This document shows, piece after piece, positions 25,301-34,927 of a stretch of 64,000 nt of DNA. The stretch's first letter is position 1. Every line of letters starts with the position of its first letter. The position numbers and the translations under genes were made by a program. The stretch comes from Sipunculus nudus (Eukaryota; Annelida; Sipuncula; Golfingiida; Sipunculidae), in assembly GCA_026874595.1 (NCBI GenBank), contig CM049310.1, positions 51,337,058-51,401,057 on the forward strand, read 5' to 3'. The notes beneath the pieces are model-generated. The model was not told where the DNA came from. It was given only the letters and a program-made list of their open reading frames with translations, and searched no databases.

Positions 25301-27105
25301 TAAAGTGCGAATGAAAGAGAAGAAATTATTTTCATTTTAAAATGCTGTTAATTATAACATGGTAAGTTATTTCAGAATTATTCCTAAATTGTAACGTGTC
25401 ACGTGTTAATAATGCACATGGAATTGTGTATCACAGAGCAGAAAATCTAAGTTTGTTATGTCTGTATTTACATCTGATTATGAGGAACCTATAGATACAT
25501 TAAGTGAATAATATAAGGTTACTTACTCTATATTGAAATATCGTTGCAAACAAATGCACACATATACACTATATTTGTAATATGTTTATATTATGTTTTG
25601 GAAATTTTCACCTGAGTCTCTCTAGGTGTGGTCACGCTTTATTACACATTCGTTGAAGACGTTCTTTATTAATTTTTTAAAGTGTAGAATATACAAAAGT
25701 CGCCATCCATTCCCTCTTTGTAGGAACCAGATATATCTGCCTGGCTAGCGAGAAAGCAAATAAAAAAGAAGAGAGGATTGTTGTAACAAGAGCTGACGAT
25801 TATAACATGATAGGTTATCCCAAAGATATTTCTAAATCATAACTCGTGTTAATTATGAACATGGCATTGTGTATAAAAAATAGGGAAAAAGCAAAATTTT
25901 GTTGTGTTTACCATGTCATTGTTAACCACATAATTACAAAAAATCTACAAAAAATTCAACAATGTTAATAAAAATTATGAGGTAAATCAGGAAAATTATG
26001 TATTCTACATGTTGATACACCGTTGTAAAAATACACGTATATTATGTTTATAACATTTAACGCGTTAATGCTGTTTCAAAAAACTTCACAAAATATTAGA
26101 AGGTTGTCGACATTAAAATTTTCAATAAGATTCCTCTTAGGATAGAGGGAGGTTGGAATTACCCAATTCACAAACGATAAACGTGTTTTAATGAACTCTC
26201 AATAACCAGTGGTAAGATACCCAAACTGTTTGCATATCTAAAGATTGCATAATTTCCTCCACTGTGTTTAGGTGAGAGCAATTGTGTGACAGGAATTAAC
26301 GGTATATATATACGTGTGAATGTTTATTATTTTTTTTTATTTGTGTATCTAATATCTTATTTTCCAGACTGAGTCTACGTACCGTACCGCTCCGTACCCT
26401 GTACGCATCACGCAATCAACGGATATGTTTACACGGAACTCTGATTATTTCGACCGTCGCGATGTTTTGGAGTTTATCGTTGATCACACAGGACATCAAT
26501 TGTACCTAAAAGAACGTTTTAGTTGGAAGATTTGTATACATAGACACATTTGCCAAAGGTACTCGTATATGTTTGAAACACACACCAAAGCGTATTAGCT
26601 GTACTAGCCATACAACAATCGTATAAGACACTTAGCATCTCCAGTTGTTTGTCAATCATATGCTACCTCGACTTTATATATTTTGTTTTTTAAAACAGAG
26701 AAGTACTAAATTTATATTACAGATTTGCTACACAAGAGGACCCTAAGCCACAAAATGTAAACATGTACCTAAGAACATGTAAACAATCAGAAATGTATTC
26801 TTGATGAACACCAGCTATCAAACCCAAAATGAACAGCACACATAGGGTCAGCATGGATGTTCATTCATTCGCCATTTGTGTGTGTGTGGGGGTAGGACAG
26901 ACAGTGCGAAGTATGCAATTTTCGTGTGAGTATATATATATCAAGAAAACTTAAATTTATTCAGTCCAAAACATAACATTTGCCTGCAGTATCAAAGACT
27001 CTACGTTTAATGATTCCAAGGAGATCTGAATGTACAAGTATTAATTATGAAAAAAAAATGATCGGAACTGTGTTGGGTGTTCGCGAACTCTGTATCGCGG
27101 ATGCC

Positions 27106-27147
<42 letters not shown>

Positions 27148-28557
27148 TATTGGTGCACACATATGCTAATGCTTTTTGGTCGTTGCACTTTTTTCACAAA
27201 TGGATTTTTACAACTAAATAAAAGATGTGTTTCTTAAGAAAACGTGTTTCTATTTCAACTGGAAGGATTAATCATATTTTCAGGACACGCGTATAAATAT
27301 CATTTTTCAGCTATGATCCTTGCAGTTACCCACTTTCTATGAGATACATTTTCATATCATCTATCTAAGATGTTTCCTTTAAATAATGATATATGACGTG
27401 ATTAATTTATCCTAAACGTATGATATGACATCCTAGACTGTTTATTAAAATAAGCCTGCATTGAAGGTTTTATAAAGAACCCTATACATGGGGTTCCGCC
27501 CAGAACCTTTTAAGGTTCCCCACTCAGTCCATCGTGAAGAACCTTGGAGAGTTCCTCTTAGAACCTTCGAGAGGTTCTAGGTGGAACCGTTTAGGTTCCA
27601 GAAAAAAAAACTTTCGGGAGGTTCTAAAATTGAACCCTGCCTTTAAGGTTCCCTCTCAGTCCACTCTGAAGAACCCTTTTGGGTTCTACATAGAATCCTT
27701 TTTTTTTATTTAGAGTGTAAGGTGTTAAGTAAAATTCTAGTTTCACGATTTCGAAGAGTTTTGCAAAAAATGGTCCACTCAGATCAGAATGCTTTTGTTC
27801 TAGAAGGCTTTATCGTGAATTCAGTTCACGTAATCAGTGATATGATGGGATATTGTGATACAGAACAGGAAGAAGAAGAAGCAACCAGGAAGAACAGGGA
27901 GAAGAAGCAATCCCCTTTCGAGCGGACTTAAAAGCAGCTTTTGACTCATGAGATCAGGTCTTCATTATAAGTGTTCTAAAAAAAAACTAGGCTTTGACCT
28001 AATGTTCATTAACTGGAAAAAAAATTTGCATAACAACATGAAAAAGCTGTGTTATTAAAAACGGTTTAACAACACCATACTTTTTGTTGTCTAGGGGTAC
28101 TAAACAAGGGGATCCAGTTCCCCATATTTGTTTATATTAGTTTTGTAAGTCTTAACATACCAAGTGGTATAAATAAAAATATCCAAGGATTCCATGTTGG
28201 CGCATATGAACTAAAAATGACATTTTTTTTGCAGATGACATAACTTTTTTCACCAGGAATTGAGCTTTATTGGAACATTTAATTAGCACTATAAATGGGT
28301 TTTCACAATTTTCTTCCCTGCATGTCAGCCTGGGTAGGTGCAAATAAACACAGTATTTACTACAACAAGTTTAATTTAATTGGTCAACCTGACAATATAT
28401 GGTGTATAATATATGTTATATATACTTTTGAAATTTATAATTTACATATATAATTATATATATTAACAATTATACGAAATAACCTTATATATAACAATAT
28501 GAGAACATTGACTCACCGGTTCATCGTTGCTGGCTTCATCATTAGCAGACCAGTCAT
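10441..28557 (-). CDS. Secreted large beta-rich/coiled-coil protein, 8 coding exons, 1391 aa (span of whole gene)
   Basis: Coding exons in order on the minus strand: 28557-28517, 22190-22111, 21206-17901, 13626-13568, 13142-12925, 12160-11927, 11316-11174, 10535-10441. Exit phases are 2, 1, 1, 0, 2, 2, 1 and each matches the next exon; the sum is 4176 nt. Layout: signal peptide about residues 17-32, beta-rich ectodomain about 41-1015, four 21-residue repeats 1050-1133, Cys/Arg patch 1136-1157, four more 21-residue repeats 1167-1250, a second beta-rich segment about 1262-1312, and a charged C-terminal tail to 1391. There is no transmembrane segment after the signal. The family is unrecognised. 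A structural or extracellular-matrix role is an inference from secretion plus heptad repeats. Upstream in-frame ATGs make the exact start uncertain; Met17 is the last possible start before the signal peptide. Confidence 0.85.
11174..11316 (-). CDS. Main gene, coding exon 7
   Basis: The acceptor is AACAACAG at 11317 and entry is phase 2. It encodes residues 1314-1360, a helical, charged segment (MASSLVHEVKKALGLAKRS ... MEVRR). The donor is GC, not GT: AGAG followed by GCAAGT, the usual context of GC-AG introns. It exits in phase 1, which fits exon 8 exactly. A GT two bases further on would break the frame. Confidence 0.85.
11498..11665 (+). mobile_element. pogo/Tigger-like TIR fragment in intron 6
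   Basis: It begins CAGTGAAACTCCGCCTTGCGA after a TA and continues with repeated CGACCACC words, typical of pogo/Tigger-type termini. A related fragment in the same orientation lies at 12358-12440. No opposite end is seen, so it is a solo end or truncated MITE. Confidence 0.5.
11927..12160 (-). CDS. Main gene, coding exon 6
   Basis: The acceptor is ATGTTGTAG at 12161. The first base completes an Arg codon split with exon 5. It encodes the rest of the last 21-residue repeat (YSLNVVKAALEAVKL), then a Gly-rich linker and a predicted beta segment (LIDIRQINFDVKLGV ... DASITVSF ... TFGFKVKL). The donor GTAAGC follows TTG CA, exiting in phase 2. Confidence 0.88.
12358..12440 (+). mobile_element. pogo/Tigger-like TIR fragment in intron 5
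   Basis: It begins CAGTAAAGCCTGGCCTGACA and contains GACCACCTCAAAACAACGACCAC, related to the fragment at 11498 and in the same orientation. The two fragments flank exon 6. Confidence 0.4.
12925..13142 (-). CDS. Main gene, coding exon 5 (second heptad-repeat block)
   Basis: The acceptor is TTCTCCAG, entry is phase 0, and the donor GTTGGT follows TCC AG. Residues 1163-1234 hold three full 21-residue repeats (1167-1187, 1188-1208, 1209-1229) and the start of a fourth that finishes in exon 6. Within each repeat Ser5, Lys6, Leu9, Asn13 and Leu16 are conserved, with Ala-rich positions around them. This gives a low-complexity amphipathic helix of three heptads per repeat. The intron phase cuts the fourth repeat, so repeats and exons do not coincide. 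Confidence 0.9.
13568..13626 (-). CDS. Main gene, coding exon 4 (small Cys/Arg exon)
   Basis: This 59-nt exon is too short for ordinary ORF calling. It was found because exon 3 exits in phase 1 and exon 5 enters in phase 0. With acceptor TCACTTTAAG and donor GTGAGA it encodes EVSCKARWVARQSCLGVLR and repairs the frame. A second AG six bases downstream would remove Glu-Val and also keep the frame. Its two Cys pair in style with C1136 and C1140 at the end of exon 3, forming a short Cys/Arg patch between the two helical blocks, possibly an inter-chain disulphide site (inference). Confidence 0.75.
16826..17040. repeat. Direct duplication, copy A
   Basis: Shares TCTGTTTTCG, ATCATTTAATAT, ACAAAAGCTT, GAGAAGATGA, ATTGGT and GTATAGATTT in order with 17300-17490. 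The copies are diverged, so this is an old duplication within the intron. Confidence 0.65.
17052..17089. repeat. (TA)n microsatellite
   Basis: About 19 TA dinucleotides, lying between the two copies of the intronic duplication. Confidence 0.9.
17300..17490. repeat. Direct duplication, copy B
   Basis: Second copy of the segment at 16826-17040, about 470 bp away. Confidence 0.65.
17901..21206 (-). CDS. Main gene, coding exon 3 (3.3-kb ectodomain exon)
   Basis: This is one uninterrupted exon of 3306 nt, residues 42-1142, with acceptor GCATCTTTCAG and donor GTAAGT. After an N-terminal Cys-containing segment (DACSIIV, DCDYNFAP, KCFTPQ, DVCAKEV) come about 900 residues of alternating hydrophobic/Gly beta-type sequence. 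There are several N-x-S/T sequons (NGT, NTT, NLS, NAT, NIS, NLT). From about 1017 it becomes helical, with four consecutive 21-residue repeats (1050-1133) having Lys2, Val3, Ser5, Phe10, Asp11, Ala13 and usually Leu17. It ends in SCPSACRR. There are no stops or frameshifts over 1101 codons, so it is clearly under coding constraint. Domain family not recognised. Confidence 0.95.
22111..22190 (-). CDS. Main gene, coding exon 2 (signal peptide)
   Basis: The acceptor is TTTATTGAAG and the donor GTGAGT. Read from the split Arg codon it encodes R-F-P then MRAQVLILLVIGLTRGQ and NIATVKE. The hydrophobic core VLILLVIGL after a basic n-region is a classic signal peptide, with likely cleavage just before Gln33. 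It joins exon 3 through a split Phe codon. If exon 1 were not used, Met17 (22183-22181) would serve as start. Confidence 0.9.
22244..22301. repeat. (TA)n microsatellite
   Basis: About 29 TA dinucleotides, some 55 bp upstream of coding exon 2 within intron 1. Open frames of repeating Ile-Tyr on both strands are artefacts of it. Confidence 0.95.
22774..23376. mobile_element. MITE with 28-bp imperfect TIRs, rich in GTCGCA words
   Basis: The left end TGTAAAGCCTGCTTCCCACC and the reverse of the right end TGTAGCCTGCCGCCCACTGG are inverted repeats that continue into GTCGATTTA and GCGATTTTA. The interior is more GC-rich than its surroundings and repeats AGTCGCA/TGCGACT many times. The target duplication is not clear. 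Non-autonomous; superfamily not assigned. Confidence 0.65.
24021..24225. mobile_element. Short MITE, 205 bp, with CCAGA target duplication
   Basis: The left end CAGAAGCGGATCCGGGG and the reversed right end CAGGGGCGGATCCAGG are inverted repeats. CCAGA flanks both ends (24016-24020 and 24226-24230). The interior has G and C runs and an internal mirror (GGTCCAGGGGGTCC, TGGACCCCC). Confidence 0.7.
25220..25490. repeat. Direct duplication, copy A (intron 1)
   Basis: Shares GGTCACGCTT, ATTACACATT, CCCTCTTTG-type words, CCAGATA.ATCTGCC, TTATAACATG, TAACTCGTGTTAAT-type words and CATGG.ATTGTGTAT in order with 25630-25940. The copies lie about 410 bp apart. Confidence 0.65.
25630..25940. repeat. Direct duplication, copy B (intron 1)
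   Basis: Second, diverged copy of 25220-25490, with small insertions. Confidence 0.65.
27110..27150. repeat. (TA)n microsatellite
   Basis: About 18-20 TA dinucleotides with one CA interruption near the end. Confidence 0.9.
27465..27716. repeat. GGTTC/GAACC inverted-word repeat (MITE-like)
   Basis: About a dozen alternating GAACC and GGTTC words give nested hairpins (AAGAACC ... GGTTCC). The phrase ACTCAGTCCA..GTGAAGAACC recurs about 150 bp later as TCTCAGTCCACTCTGAAGAACC. It directly abuts the 5' end of the LINE fragment. Confidence 0.55.
27719..28260 (+). pseudogene. Truncated LINE reverse transcriptase
   Basis: Conserved non-LTR RT blocks appear in order across frameshifts and stops: LSKILVSRFRRVLQKMVHSD and QNAFV (start of the RT core), then FRADLKAAFDS (motif A, with the catalytic Asp), GTKQGDPVP (motif B), and ELKMTFFFADDITFF with the FADD motif at about 28225-28245 (motif C). 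A Glu/Lys-rich insert and a TGA after motif A show decay. The order and QGDP/FADD motifs fit CR1/L2-like or related LINEs; the clade is not resolved. Confidence 0.85.
28517..28557 (-). CDS. Main gene, coding exon 1
   Basis: It encodes M-T-G-L-L-M-M-K-P-A-T-M-N and two bases of an Arg codon, then donor GTGAGT. Joining to exon 2 gives M-N-R-F-P-M-R-A-Q, in frame with the signal peptide. There are four in-frame ATGs (28557, 28542, 28539, 28524); ATG-AAC/CAC is kept in all family first exons and M-x-K-P in all three types, so the true start is uncertain. Part or all of this exon could be 5' UTR. The matching layout at 1342 and 34928 supports it as a real exon. Confidence 0.7.
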
Positions 28558-28608
28558 GCATTTGTATATGAGACCAGACTGTGCTGTGGTTAGCCACTTG
28601 ACGGGGGC

Positions 28609-28616
28609 TTTATATA
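28609..28616 (-). promoter_or_regulatory. TATA box of the main gene
   Basis: TATATAAA on the minus strand, about 52 bp upstream of the first in-frame ATG. It is conserved with the promoters at 1429-1436 and 34869-34876, including the flanking AGAG and AAGCC. Confidence 0.8.
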
Positions 28617-28730
28617 CTCTTCTTAACACAGGATCGCTATAAATATTTTGATGACTCCACTATTACTAAAAGAAACGATGTACCCACATGAAGATATAAT
28701 CGAACGATGCCGGCAAATGTTGTCAACTTT
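28617..28730 (-). promoter_or_regulatory. Conserved proximal promoter block of the main gene
   Basis: Read on the minus strand it shares CAACAT.TGCCG.CA.CGTT, GTGGGTAC.TC, AGTAATA.TGG.GT.ATCAA and TTATAGCG.TCC.GTGTT in order with 34757-34868. The paralogue at 1441-1500 shares the distal half. Confidence 0.7.
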
Positions 28731-28866
28731 GTTGATAACATCTATCAGGTCTTAGGAGTTAAGAAGAATGACCTTACAATTTTCAAAAGTCGAAGTTTAT
28801 TTAAGATAGAACGATAACATATATGCGGAGTCTGTTGTTTCATTTATGAAGAAAACCCGATACCTG

Positions 28867-29012
28867 TTGAATACGTATGCAGGTACCATATAGTCGTAAG
28901 TACATATAGCCGTGCAAACAATCGTAATACTGACGTCAGCGCCGCACCTGTTTAACTGATGTAGTTGCATGTTAAGCCTGGGTTTAATAGGTATAATCCC
29001 TGGTAAACATAA
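28867..29012 (-). promoter_or_regulatory. Conserved distal promoter block of the main gene
   Basis: Read on the minus strand: TATGTTTACCAGGGATT, TATTAAACCC.GGCTT, ACATGCAAC, TTAAACA..TGCGGCG.TGAC.TCAG and GGTACCTGCATACG. The same words in the same order occur at 34491-34620, about 250-395 bp above the TATA box in both. A degraded match lies near 1690-1830. Confidence 0.65.
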
Positions 29013-29784
29013 CTACATTTATAAGCAATCCAAATGTCGATGAAAATACTTCACATTTTGGTTCCAGGGGTGCCTTCTTATCAGGAGCTTTCATCAGCTT
29101 ACTGTAAACCTGCGGGCCTGTGTTACAAAGCTACACAGCTTTTGTGTCTCAGTCGGTGCAAAAGGGGAACTCATAACAGACAAACATATAGAAAGAAATA
29201 CCTTTGAGCTCTGTTACAACGTCGCTGTTGCGATATAGGTTTATTATTTCATTTGAAGTGTTAATGAAAAAATAATATTAGAATTTAAAAAAAAGATTAA
29301 TAACTAAATTGAATTGATTAATATTTATCTCTTATTATTAGGTAATATATAGAAACATGTCTACTATTTTGAATGTGTTACCAACAAGTCACGGTTTTTT
29401 AACAGGTTTAAATATTTCAATGTAAAAATTAAAGATAAAAATAACTATGGTACAGATTAAATTGTCATCGTCTTAGGTAATATAAATAAACATGATATGA
29501 ATAAATATTTAGTGACGCATATATACAATTCTAAAAGCTGTATAGTTAAGTGCCCTTCTACCTTATTTTGGGTCATCATTTCTGATTTCCTAATTTCAAT
29601 TTTTGTTTGTTTTAAACGACCAAGTAGGTCATTCAACAGCTCCCATTTAAAACCCCCTTGCGGTGTCGTATAACAGATGTTATTATTATTTTTTTTAAAG
29701 CTTTATTTTCCCGATAATAAACCTTTCGTGAAAATCTTGATACTTAAATTATCGTAAAAAAGAACACTTAAAAAGGCGCATAAG

Positions 29785-30230
29785 CCCGTCGTGACCTCTG
29801 ACCTAATGAATTATGCGTTAATTTTGCTGAGAATGTAATTCAGGTGAAACTATTGGTTAATATTTATAATGAGTTTCATGAAAATCATTCAGATTTTGAG
29901 TAAGCCATCACGGCGCCACCCAAGTCTGGTGACCTCTGACCTCATTAAACATGCACGAGGTTTTGCTAGAAATCGAACTTAGGCGAGATTTAATATTGAT
30001 TAATATTTCTGTTGAGTTTAATCAAAATCCATCATATTCCTGGTAATTAAGTTATCGCAGCGACACCGCAAAGTAGCCAAGTGACCTCTGACCTTATTAA
30101 ATATGCATGGATTTTGCCAATAATCCAACTTGTGCGAGATATATTCGTTACTAGTCATGTTAAGGTTTGTGAAAATCAATCGAAATCCCGTTCAGTTATC
30201 GCGGCGACACTAAAAGTTGACGGCGTATAA
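29785..30230. repeat. Tandem repeat, about 145-bp period, 3 copies
   Basis: GTGACCTCTGACCT.ATTAAA.ATGCA recurs near 29789, 29930 and 30082. Each copy is followed by TTTTGC, an AACTT.GGCGAGAT-like word, TTAATATT and GAAAATC..TC, and most by a CGC.GCGACAC word. Confidence 0.75.
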
Positions 30231-31869
30231 TAAAAATACACCCACAGTAACCCCACGGATTTACTTTGTCCTATCTACAGGTTTTATTCCTTTGCCTGTG
30301 TTCAGAAAACATGAATTCCGCATACTTAACAATTAACAATAAATCATTCTTTTCATTCATTCTTATACAAAGACCTCCATGAACATGCAGACAGGTAAAC
30401 CAATTCTTTTAAAATGTATTCTCACTGAATATGTTCATTTGAGTTTAATTACTTTAGCGACAGCCTTGAACACATTTATACGTTCTTGGGTGGCGCTTAA
30501 CCATTTTTTAAACGCGAAGGTAAAGCCTATTATTGATGGGGCTTTTTCTGTTACCTTCCAAGGTTTAAGGTACACACTGGAGAATCTTTCCAGTATTTAA
30601 AATATGTTAATGGTCTCGAGATATTATATCTCCGTCTGGAGATAGGCTATTTGGTTGGTTTGTATAAATGTGATTTTATTTTTAAAAAATAAAGCTGAGA
30701 ATGGATTTTGATGAAATTGTAGTTTGGGATAACGCCTATTGAACAATCTTTTCAATTTTTTAGTTAGTACGGAACTTCGTCACGTTTAGAAGGATTCTTT
30801 ACCAATGTATAACAAGGAAATTATCACAGCCGAGGGCCAGAACCTTTCATTTGTACTAAGGGCCACCTTTGCTCTTGTGAGCAGAGCTCACTTGTGATCA
30901 GATAACGGGGAGTGAAAAAAAGTGCCTGACCTTTTCACCAAATGTCATTATGATTCTGTTGGAGGTATCTCTGACTACATTCTAGTATTAAAATATGCTT
31001 CAACAAATAACCGACTGATACTGAAACAGCTTATCAATACCAACAAGTAATTATACGTCTGCAGCACAACTGATTTTCTATTAATGTTTCATGCACTACT
31101 TGATGTTTCAATGACGCCAATCACAAAAAGAATATATATACTGGGCATGTAAACTGCAGAGTCAGTTGGTTTGTGCAATTCAGTTCACCATGTGAAAAAG
31201 TAACGCTATTGAATGTAACTATATGTCTCATTATTTATGTTAAGGTTGATACCAGCACTCGATTTTATGTATTAAAATTAGTCATTTGCATTTTTATGTC
31301 TATACCTTTTGTATCTTTCTATCCATGTATGTTTAACATACCTTTTGATCTGAGTACAAAAAAAGTTTTTTCCAGAGCTTAAATGTCAAGTATCAGCAAG
31401 CTGATTGGAACAAAGGTTTTGAATGAAGAATAGGATAATTTGAACAGTAAAATATATTGAGTGAAATGTAATTCAATTACTTCTTCATAAAACCTTTAAT
31501 TAAAAACATCTATTGTTAAACTGGTTTTGAAACTTAACTTGTCAAAAAGCAACACACATTTTTTACCTTCACCGAGACAGAAAAATATGGTGCGAGAGAG
31601 TAAATATGTGTTTGAATATTATCAGTCGAGACACAATCAGTGACATTTTCTAAGACTGTCAAGAAAAAAAAACACAAGTCCTAAAAGGCCTAATGCGAAC
31701 TTATGATATGGGATATACATCAGTTATAGTGCTTCCGTGCTTGACCATTACTTCTCAAGAACACGTGCCACATGTATATGTACAAATGCAGGTACTAAAC
31801 ATTTTGAACATTTTGAGTATAAGCACCAATTTTTCAAACGTCACTTCTGAAAAACTGGCATGGATGTAA

Positions 31870-32450
31870 ACAACACAAAATTATCGTAGGGGGAACCACC
31901 AGTCTTGTGTAAGAGAAAGCCATTCGAAGATGTATGGACATGCAAAATTTAGGCGGATATTTCAAATCACTCTTGGGCTATGGGCACAGAACAATTGTAG
32001 GTAGCGCCACAGGTCTTGTATAGAACAAAACTATCCGAGATGTATGGGCATGCATAGTTTAGGCTGATATGTCAAATCACTTCTGGGAAATAAGCAAAAA
32101 ATTATTGCAGGTGGCGCCACCAGTCTTACATACGACGTAGCTATCCCAGATGAATACATATGCCTAATTTCAGGCTGATCAAATCCTTCCTGAGAAATAG
32201 GCATCGATATACACTGTCCAAAATTTATTGTACATGGTGCCACCAGTCTTGTATACGACGAAGCTGTCCGATATGTATAGCTATGCACAATTAGGCTGAT
32301 ATATTAAATCCCTCATGAGAATAAGCAGGTAAATATACTTTGCAAAATCATTGTAGGTGGAGACACCATTCTTGTGAACGAGAAACCGATCAAAGATGCA
32401 TGGACAGGCCAACATTTCAGGCAGATACATCTAATTTCTCTTGAGTCACG
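31870..32450. repeat. Minisatellite, about 115-130-bp period, 5 copies
   Basis: The phrase GTAGGTGGCGCCACCAGTCTTG, then ACGA..AGCTATCC.AGATG.ATGG.CATGC, AATTTAGGCTGATAT and CAAATC.CT..TGAGAAATA recurs near 31885, 32000, 32108, 32235 and 32350, increasingly diverged. Its core (GGTGGCGCCACCAGTCTT) appears in reverse complement inside the 333-bp subrepeats of every 7.1-kb unit. Confidence 0.75.
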
Positions 32451-34490
32451 TGCCCAGGGCTGACCAGGCTCAGCTGAGGCGGGCAGTTGCCCCAAGTTAA
32501 GCGAAGCTAATTGCTAGCTGCAGCTACTGCACTGAGTGCACTCTTGACTTTTACCTTGCTGCACTGAGTGAACTCTTGATTAATTATGAATTTTTAACAG
32601 GTGTGCATTTGATGGGACAATATCAATGCATTGTTACAATAGCAAACAGTACTGAGAGAGCAAAACTGTTCACACTTTTCATCGACAAAAACACATGCAC
32701 CTGGAACTCACAAGTTTTACAAGAATTTATTGCCAGGCAGTTGGTCTAAAAATAGTTTACCTGCCAGACGGGCCATTTTCAGGCCAACTGATTGGTTCAT
32801 TTGTCTTGAAATAGGATTCATAGTGACTCACTGAATCAAGGTCCCTGCCAACCAATCTTGAGACCTTGGTCCTAGAAATGCATAGGCAATGACAGATTTT
32901 ATTGGGCAACCTAATAGCAATTGTAGATGTTAAGCTAAAAAGAAAAAATACATGGGGTCTGTAATCACGACCTAATCATCCATGAGGTTAAAATGAGAAC
33001 CTTAATAAAAAAAAAGTATTTATATCTACAAAGTCAATGTGCATCATTTAATTCACAGCATTCACATTTATGAAATCTGGGAATATTAAATCGGGAAATT
33101 AAAATTCTTTTTTATGCAATATTGACTTCAATTTTATATATTTGATGACCAATAAGAATGGGTTTAGCTCAAAAAAAGTATATGCAGTTCATGACCCCCT
33201 GACTTTAACAGAAATGCCGAGTAATTTGAACTTTCTACATATATTAGACTTAAAGACATTAAAAATTCTAATTTTAGAGTTCAAAACAAAGAATACATTG
33301 GGATAACTGTTTCCAAAGTTTTTCAGCAGACCACAATTATGTCCAATGGGCGTCTTTGAGACAAAATTTCTAGACAACTTTTAATATGAACATATTTCTA
33401 CATATTTTAATTTAAAATTAAAATTGAAATATAATTCATAGATGACGATTCAAGTGGATTAATTACACCAAGGATACGTCTCAAAATGCCCAAGATACGC
33501 TAGATATGCATTAGTATACAAACCTGGCTTTTAATATCGCGAAAACGGGCCGCTGAATAGGCCTATTATTTTGTTTTCTGTTTTTAAAATTCATAATTTT
33601 AAACTGTTCTAAACAATTTTGCCCGAGGATGCCAGAGTGGCACCAGTCTGATTATTAAAATATAGATCCTGGACTGCCATTCTTGTGCAAAAAATCATAA
33701 TCCTACCCGATATCACAATAAAGGTTAGAACCGAGGTCTGTCTCACAGACTAAAGTTCTAAAACGTGATTTGGAGATATAAAGTTCTTGTGACGTAATGT
33801 TTTTGCTGAGGAAGCTTTAAATTCAGCCAAAATAAACTAATGGCGTGAGAGACCGCACATATTTTTGCAAATGTTTATGTACCTTTCAGAAATCAGACCT
33901 TAGGTCGTACGGCGCTCTAGCTTTTAGAACTGTATATATGAGTCTATATATGTTTACTCAAATTTTGTTTATTTCTTTTATATTTATTAAACAGAATCCT
34001 CTAACATTGCTTAGATGATAGCAATTAAATCCCTACAATGGTCTAGTTTTCTTCATGTATGAAAATGAGATTTTGAATGACAATTTGAGATTTGCAATGG
34101 AATATTTAAAACTGTTCTAAGACCGTGTCCTATTTGAAACACGTTCAAAATAGCTAACATGTAGGCCTATCTATATTTCATCTAATAATAAGAGAAAAAT
34201 ATTAATAATTTCATTAAAACTTAACTTTAATTGAAAAGGTAAACCTATACTCGAACAGCGACATGGTATCAAAGCTCCGAGATATTCCTTTCTCTACATT
34301 TTGCTTGTTTTGGAACCAACTTTGCACTTATTTTGGAATCAACTTTGCACGAATAGAACAAGGTGTTTAGGTCACGTGACACAGGCCCCTAGGTCTTCAA
34401 CAAGCTGATGAAAGTTCCTGATATGATTAAGTGCCGAGAACTGATATGAGAAGCTTTTCCATTGCCTTTTTGATTGATTAATGATGGATG

Positions 34491-34620
34491 TATGTTTACC
34501 AGGGATTCTATTAAACCCTGGCTTTACATGCAACACACTACAAAGGTTAAACAAATGCGGCGGTGACATCAGCGGTACAAATGCATGACAATGCGGTACC
34601 TGCATACGGTATTCACAAGT
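34491..34620 (+). promoter_or_regulatory. Distal promoter block of the array's first unit
   Basis: Homologous to 28867-29012 (see there). It lies outside the tandem unit, so units 2-5 do not have it. Confidence 0.65.
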
Positions 34621-34756
34621 ATTGGTTAAATTCAGGCCTGTAACACCGCGCCCTGCAAAAATGTTGTTGTTTCATCTTAAATAAACTCTGACACTTTGAT
34701 ATTGAATGGTTATTCTCCATAACTTGAAAGACCTGGTAGTAATATCAGCATGGGTG

Positions 34757-34847
34757 GCAACATCTGCCGTCAGCGTTTGAGGACTTCTTTAAGTGGGTAC
34801 GTCCTTTCATATACTAAGTAATACTGGGGTTATCAATGTAGTTATAG
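34757..34847 (+). promoter_or_regulatory. Proximal promoter block retained only upstream of unit 1
   Basis: Contains CAACATCTGCCGTCAGCGTT, GTGGGTACGTCCTTTC and AGTAATACTGGGGTTATCAA, matching the main-gene promoter. It ends where the first repeat unit begins. Confidence 0.7.
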
Positions 34848-34868
34848 CGGTCCCGTGTTTAGATAGAG

Positions 34869-34876
34869 TATATAAA
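34869..34876 (+). promoter_or_regulatory. TATA box, unit 1
   Basis: TATATAAA within AGAGTATATAAAGCC, as in the main gene. Confidence 0.8.
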
Positions 34877-34927
34877 GCCACCGTAAAGCAGCTAACCAAA
34901 GCAGAGTCTGGTCCGGTATGCACCTGT

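Larger units (their letters stand above)
22191..28516 (-). other. Intron 1 of the main gene (6.3 kb)
   Basis: It contains a (TA)n tract, two MITEs, a direct duplication, a GGTTC/GAACC-rich repeat and a LINE fragment, each listed separately. No extra exon recognised. Confidence 0.7.
29013..34490. other. Divergent intergenic region between the main gene and the tandem array
   Basis: No gene is supported. It contains paralogous flanking DNA at about 29.3-31.1 kb, a three-copy tandem repeat (29785-30230) and a five-copy minisatellite (31870-32450). The remainder is AT-rich and featureless. Confidence 0.6.
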
